This document shows, piece after piece, positions 60,126 to 64,000 of a stretch of 64,000 nt of DNA. Every line of letters begins with the position of its first letter. Position 1 is the stretch's first letter. Below the pieces are notes generated by a model. That model was not told the DNA's origin. It worked only from the letters and a program-made list of their open reading frames with translations, and did not search any database. Position numbers and translations under genes: made by a program. The DNA comes from Actimicrobium sp047621345 (GTDB lineage: Bacteria; Pseudomonadota; Gammaproteobacteria; Burkholderiales; Burkholderiaceae_D). The stretch lies in NCBI GenBank assembly GCA_047621345.1, contig JBLHLW010000017.1:7364-71363 (forward strand), read 5' to 3'.

Positions 60126-60971
60126 TCAGTTTCCTTCAGCAGATTCGAGGGTGTTGACGAGCAACATCGTGATCGTCATCGGGCCGACTCCGCCCGGTAC
60201 GGGCGTGATCCAGCCGGCAATTTCTTGCACCCCGGCAGTGTCCACATCGCCGCATAGCTTACCGTCATCATCGCGGTTCATACCGACGTCGATGACGATC
60301 GCGCCTGGTTTGACCATGTCGGCTGTCAGCGTATTGCGCTTGCCGACGGCCGCCACGATGATATCGGCTTGACGCGTGTGATAGGCCAGATCCGGAGTAC
60401 TGCTATGACATATGGTGACAGTGGCGTTGGCTTGCAAGAGCAGCAGCGCCATTGGTTTGCCAACGGTATTGCTGCGCCCGATCACCACCGCATGCTTGCC
60501 CTTGATCGGCACGCCGATACTCTCGATCATTTTCATGCAACCAAACGGCGTGCAGGGACGGAACCCCGGCAAACCCGCCATCAGTTCGCCGGCGCTCTGG
60601 ACCGAGAAACCATCGACGTCCTTGCGGGTCGAAATGGCATCGATGACTTTCGCCGGATCGATGTGCTTCGGTAGCGGCATTTGTACGAGGATGCCGTGAA
60701 CAGATGGATCGCCATTGAGGGCGGCGATACGCGCCAGCAGGTCGGCTTCCGGGAGCGTGGCGGGATATTTCTCGAGCAGCGATCGAATGCCGGTGTCGGC
60801 GCAAGCCTTGACCTTGTTGCGCACATAGACCTGACTGGCCGGGTCTTCACCGACCAAAATCACGGCCAGTCCGGGCTGCTTGCCGGCGGCGGTCAGCGTC
60901 GCGGCGCGGCGGGCGACATCGGTTCGCAGTTGTTGGGAGAGCTGGGTTCCGCTGATCAATTGGGCTGGCAT
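60126..60971 (-). CDS. folD: Bifunctional methylenetetrahydrofolate dehydrogenase/cyclohydrolase
   Basis: FolD interconverts 5,10-methylene-, methenyl- and 10-formyl-THF with NADP(H). The 281-residue protein shows the catalytic Lys region ASQVYVRNKVKACADTGI, QMPLPKHID, PCTPFGCMKMIE and the NADP motif VVIGRSNTVGKPMALLLLQ, then GAIVIDVGMNRDDDGKLCGDVD. It is first of folD-prlC-DUF4124-holC and divergent from aceE. Confidence 0.96.
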   Translation of the reverse strand: MPAQLISGTQLSQQLRTDVARRAATLTAAGKQPGLAVILVGEDPASQVYVRNKVKACADTGIRSLLEKYPATLPEADLLARIAALNGDPSVHGILVQMPLPKHIDPAKVIDAISTRKDVDGFSVQSAGELMAGLPGFRPCTPFGCMKMIESIGVPIKGKHAVVIGRSNTVGKPMALLLLQANATVTICHSSTPDLAYHTRQADIIVAAVGKRNTLTADMVKPGAIVIDVGMNRDDDGKLCGDVDTAGVQEIAGWITPVPGGVGPMTITMLLVNTLESAEGN

Positions 60972-61132
60972 GGTGGGGATTCCGGCTGAAAGAAAGACGC
61001 GATTATAAAGCCCGGTCGCGCGACATGGGCAGGCTGTTGCTGCGCTGCGCGCGCCTGTCTCAGAATGAAGCTTGCTTCACGAAAATGACGCTTCGCAGCA
61101 TTATTCCGCATTATGAGAAAAGCATCCACTAT

Positions 61133-61161
61133 TTGAAAAAGCTAAAAAGTGCTGATAAAAT
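61133..61161 (+). promoter_or_regulatory. Promoter of aceE
   Basis: TTGAAA (61133-61138) and TAAAAT (61156-61161) with a 17-base spacer. Two GCATTAT copies (61098-61104, 61108-61114) just upstream, 10 bases apart, may bind an activator. The 5' UTR would be about 85 bases. Confidence 0.7.
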
Positions 61162-61253
61162 CTATCGGAACAAATGCGCGCCGTACCCGATTTGTTGCAA
61201 AATGCCTGGCAACGAAGCCCGTTCGCTGCAGGTAAAAAAACCAGGAGACATGC

Positions 61254-63950
61254 ATGTCCGCTCAGCTCGATCAAGTCCTGGCGCAAGCCGCCACCGATCC
61301 CGATGTCATCGAAACACAAGAGTGGCTCGATGCCCTTGAAGCCGTAATCGAAAACGAAGGTCCCGAACGCGCGCACTACCTGATGGAGCGCATGGTCGAC
61401 CTGGCCCGCCGTCGCGGTGCCCATATTCCTTTTTCCAGCAATACCGCTTACGTCAATACGATTCCGAACGACCTCGGTGCCCACTGTCCTGGCAATCTTG
61501 AGTTCGAAGAGCGTCTGCGCTCGTGGATGCGCTGGAATGCGATGGCGATGGTGGTCAAGACTAACCGTGCCGATGGCGACCTTGGTGGCCATATTTCCAG
61601 TTTTGCATCGCTTGCCAATATGTTGGGCATCGGCTTCAACCATTTCTGGCACGCTCCGACCGAAGACCATGGCGGCGACCTGCTCTACATTCAGGGACAT
61701 TCCTCGCCAGGGATCTATGCCCGCGCGTTCCTCGAAGGTCGGCTGACCGAAGAACAGATGCTGAACTTCCGTCGCGAAGTCGATGGCAAGGGATTGTCGT
61801 CGTATCCGCACCCAAAATTGATGCCGGAATTCTGGCAGTTCCCGACCGTTTCGATGGGCCTCGGGCCGCTGATGGCGATCTACCAGGCACGCTTCCTCAA
61901 ATACCTGCATGCCCGTGAAATCGCCAAGACCGATAATCGCAAAGTCTGGGTTTTCTGCGGCGATGGCGAGATGGATGAGCCGGAATCGATGGGCGCGATC
62001 GGTATGGCCGGACGCGAGATGCTCGACAACCTTGTCATGGTGGTCAACTGCAATCTGCAGCGTCTCGATGGTCCGGTGCGCGGTAATGGCAAGATCATTC
62101 AGGAACTCGAAGCCGATTTCCGCGGCGCCGGCTGGAATGTCGTCAAAGTCATCTGGGGTCCGGGTTGGGACGCCTTGCTGGCTAAGGACAAGGAAGGCAT
62201 CCTGCAGCGTGTCATGATGGAAACCGTCGACGGCGAGTACCAGAACTACAAGGCCAAGGATGGCGCCTATGTGCGCAAAAATTTCTTTGGCAAGCATCCG
62301 AAGTTGCTCGAGATGGTGTCCAATATGTCGGACGACGACATCTGGCGTCTGACTCGCGGTGGCCATGATCCGCACAAGATCTATGCGGCGTTCAAGATCG
62401 CCCAGGAAGCCAAGGGCCAACCGACCGTGTTGCTGGTCAAGACCGTCAAGGGTTTCGGCATGGGCAAGTCCGGCGAGGCGCGCAACACCGCGCACCAGAC
62501 CAAGAAGCTCGATGACGAATCCATCCGTGAAATGCGTGACCGCTTCGCTATCCCGATTCCGGATGACGAACTGGCTGACGTACCGTTCTTCATGCCTTCC
62601 GAAGACGCACCGGAAATGAAGTACCTGCACGAGCGTCGCCAGGCGCTCGGAGGTTATCTGCCACAACGCCGGATGCATGCCGACGAGACACTGAAAGTGC
62701 CCGAACTGTCGGTCTTCAAGGCCGTGCTCGATCCGACTGCCGAAGGACGCGAAATTTCGACCACGCAAGCTTACGTGCGCATGATCTCTATCCTGCTGCG
62801 CGACGCAACGCTGGGTCCGCGTGTGGTGCCGATTCTGGTCGATGAAGCGCGCACGTTCGGCATGGAAGGGTTGTTCCGCCAGATCGGTATTTTCAACCAG
62901 CAAGGACAGTTGTATGAGCCGGTCGACAAGGATCAGGTCAGCTATTATCGTGAAGACAAGGCCGGCCAGATCCTCCAAGAGGGTATCAACGAAGCCGGCG
63001 CGATGAGTTCGTGGATCGCTGCGGCCACCTCGTACTCGACCAACAACCGGATCATGGTGCCGTTTTACACCTTCTATTCGATGTTCGGCCTGCAGCGTGT
63101 TGGCGACCTTGCCTGGGCCGCTGGTGACATGCGTTCACGCGGTTTCCTGATGGGTGGTACAGCTGGCCGGACCACATTGAACGGCGAAGGCTTGCAGCAC
63201 GAAGACGGCCACAGCCATGTGCTGGCCTCGACGATTCCGAACTGCCTGCCGTACGACCCGACCTTCGCCCATGAAGTCGCTGTCATCCTGCATGACGGCC
63301 TCAAGCGCATGATCGAAGAGCAGGAAGATGTGTTTTATTACATCACCCTGATGAACGAAAATTACAGCCATCCGGGCATCAAGGAAGGTCAGGAAGCGGG
63401 CATCCTGAAGGGCTTGTATCTGCTTCAGGAAGGCAAGGCCGATACCAAGCTGCGCGTGCAATTGATGGGCTCCGGCACCATTTTGCGTGAAGTGATTGGT
63501 GCAGTGGACTTGCTGCAGGAAGACTGGGGTATCGGTGCCGATGTCTGGTCGGCGCCGTCGTTCACGTTACTGGCCCGTGATGGTCAGGATGTCGAGCGCT
63601 GGAATATGTTGCATCCGACCGAGCCGGCACGCGTTGCGCACATCACGCAATGCCTGCAGGACACCAAGGGACCGATCGTCGTCTCGACCGATTACATGCG
63701 CACGTTTGCCGAGCAAGTGCGGGCGTTTGTTCCTAAGGGTCGCAGCTACAAGGTACTCGGTACCGATGGCTTCGGTCGTTCGGATTCGCGTGCCAAGCTG
63801 CGTGAGTTTTTTGAAGTCAATCGCCACTATGTGACCATTGCGGCGCTCAAATCGCTGGCCGATGAAGGCGCTATCGAACAGGCCATCGTCGAGCAGGCGA
63901 TTGTGAAGTACGGGATCAATCCGGAGAAACCGAATCCGGTTACCCAGTAA
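61254..63950 (+). CDS. aceE: Pyruvate dehydrogenase E1 component (homodimeric)
   Basis: AceE decarboxylates pyruvate with thiamin diphosphate and passes the acetyl group to the lipoyl arm of E2. The 898-residue chain is the single-polypeptide (alpha2) type. The ThDP motif is seen as GDGEMDEPESMGAIGMAGREMLDNLVMVVNCN; N-terminal IPFSSNTAYVNTIPNDLGAHCPGN and central GTAGRTTLNGEGLQHEDGHSHV are diagnostic. The ATG at 61254 has AGGAG nine bases upstream. The E2 gene aceF is expected next but lies outside the window. A perfect palindrome follows the stop. Confidence 0.97.
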   Translation: MSAQLDQVLAQAATDPDVIETQEWLDALEAVIENEGPERAHYLMERMVDLARRRGAHIPFSSNTAYVNTIPNDLGAHCPGNLEFEERLRSWMRWNAMAMVVKTNRADGDLGGHISSFASLANMLGIGFNHFWHAPTEDHGGDLLYIQGHSSPGIYARAFLEGRLTEEQMLNFRREVDGKGLSSYPHPKLMPEFWQFPTVSMGLGPLMAIYQARFLKYLHAREIAKTDNRKVWVFCGDGEMDEPESMGAIGMAGREMLDNLVMVVNCNLQRLDGPVRGNGKIIQELEADFRGAGWNVVKVIWGPGWDALLAKDKEGILQRVMMETVDGEYQNYKAKDGAYVRKNFFGKHPKLLEMVSNMSDDDIWRLTRGGHDPHKIYAAFKIAQEAKGQPTVLLVKTVKGFGMGKSGEARNTAHQTKKLDDESIREMRDRFAIPIPDDELADVPFFMPSEDAPEMKYLHERRQALGGYLPQRRMHADETLKVPELSVFKAVLDPTAEGREISTTQAYVRMISILLRDATLGPRVVPILVDEARTFGMEGLFRQIGIFNQQGQLYEPVDKDQVSYYREDKAGQILQEGINEAGAMSSWIAAATSYSTNNRIMVPFYTFYSMFGLQRVGDLAWAAGDMRSRGFLMGGTAGRTTLNGEGLQHEDGHSHVLASTIPNCLPYDPTFAHEVAVILHDGLKRMIEEQEDVFYYITLMNENYSHPGIKEGQEAGILKGLYLLQEGKADTKLRVQLMGSGTILREVIGAVDLLQEDWGIGADVWSAPSFTLLARDGQDVERWNMLHPTEPARVAHITQCLQDTKGPIVVSTDYMRTFAEQVRAFVPKGRSYKVLGTDGFGRSDSRAKLREFFEVNRHYVTIAALKSLADEGAIEQAIVEQAIVKYGINPEKPNPVTQ

Positions 63951-63976
63951 TTGAGCCAATCAATCCCTACCGCAGC

Positions 63977-64000
63977 GACCGTGCATTGCAATGCACGGTC
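63977..64000. terminator. 24-bp perfect palindrome after aceE (window edge)
   Basis: GACCGTGCATTG and its exact reverse complement CAATGCACGGTC adjoin with no spacer, 26 bases after the aceE stop. As RNA it would form a stem of about 10 pairs with a 4-base loop. A following T run, which would show a terminator, lies outside the window. Confidence 0.55.

Noticed and set aside
61101..62978. 625-residue minus-strand open frame over aceE
   Set aside because: Long only because antisense of a highly expressed, codon-biased gene lacks stops; no recognisable domain and aceE is certain.

Overview
The window looks like a chromosomal segment of a betaproteobacterium in the Burkholderiales, most likely Oxalobacteraceae. 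This rests on gene order and protein type, not on a search. The markers are a split pntAA-pntAB-pntB transhydrogenase, lptD-surA-pdxA-rsmA divergent from amgK-murU, corC-lnt-glyQ-glyS-gmhB-plsC, trxA-rho-rpmE2, zapA followed by 6S RNA, the small Trp-rich protein and a homodimeric-type aceE. Nearly all of it is core genome. No phage, IS element, CRISPR array, tRNA or rRNA gene was recognised.

Layout. 1-2.5 kb: end of secF, a 111-bp tandem repeat array, and purB. 2.6-5.1 kb: the accessory part, with an AT-rich autotransporter heptosyltransferase split by one in-frame stop, a GST, and a small protein built on a 9-bp minisatellite. 5.2-10.2 kb: mnmA, a Nudix gene, the transhydrogenase operon and a second copy of the repeat. 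10.2-14.5 kb (minus): amgK, murU, pepP, ubiH. 14.6-20 kb (plus): lptD, surA, pdxA, rsmA. 20-22.3 kb: a secreted zinc metallopeptidase behind a class I cyclic-di-GMP riboswitch. 22.4-32.4 kb (minus): envelope and translation genes. 32.5-34.8 kb: trxA, rho, rpmE2. 35-41 kb: an AddAB-like nuclease/helicase pair. 41-43.3 kb: zapB-like, zapA, ssrS, an EVE protein, a TauE/SafE permease and a third copy of the repeat. 43.4-48.4 kb: matB, lgt, a LysR regulator and ilvD. 48.5-51.2 kb: small Trp-rich protein, cytochrome c, secreted MBL hydrolase, SDR. 51.2-56.4 kb: an orphan amino-acid binding protein and two lrp/dadA pairs. 56.5-64 kb: hypothetical, holC, DUF4124/glutaredoxin protein, prlC, folD, aceE.

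Shared themes. Envelope building is spread over many operons (lptD, surA, lnt, lgt, plsC, gmhB, amgK/murU, secF). Amino-acid handling clusters at 46-56 kb (ilvD, LivK-like protein, two Lrp regulators, two D-amino-acid dehydrogenases).

The most notable points are: (i) the c-di-GMP riboswitch, with its own promoter and a hairpin covering the Shine-Dalgarno of the metallopeptidase; (ii) the palindromic GTAGGGTGGGCAC repeat, found only at three convergent gene ends and supplying the stop codon of one gene; (iii) the heptosyltransferase broken by a TAA inside an A-rich octamer repeat; (iv) the duplicated lrp/dadA module; (v) a G-quadruplex-type G-run after ilvD.
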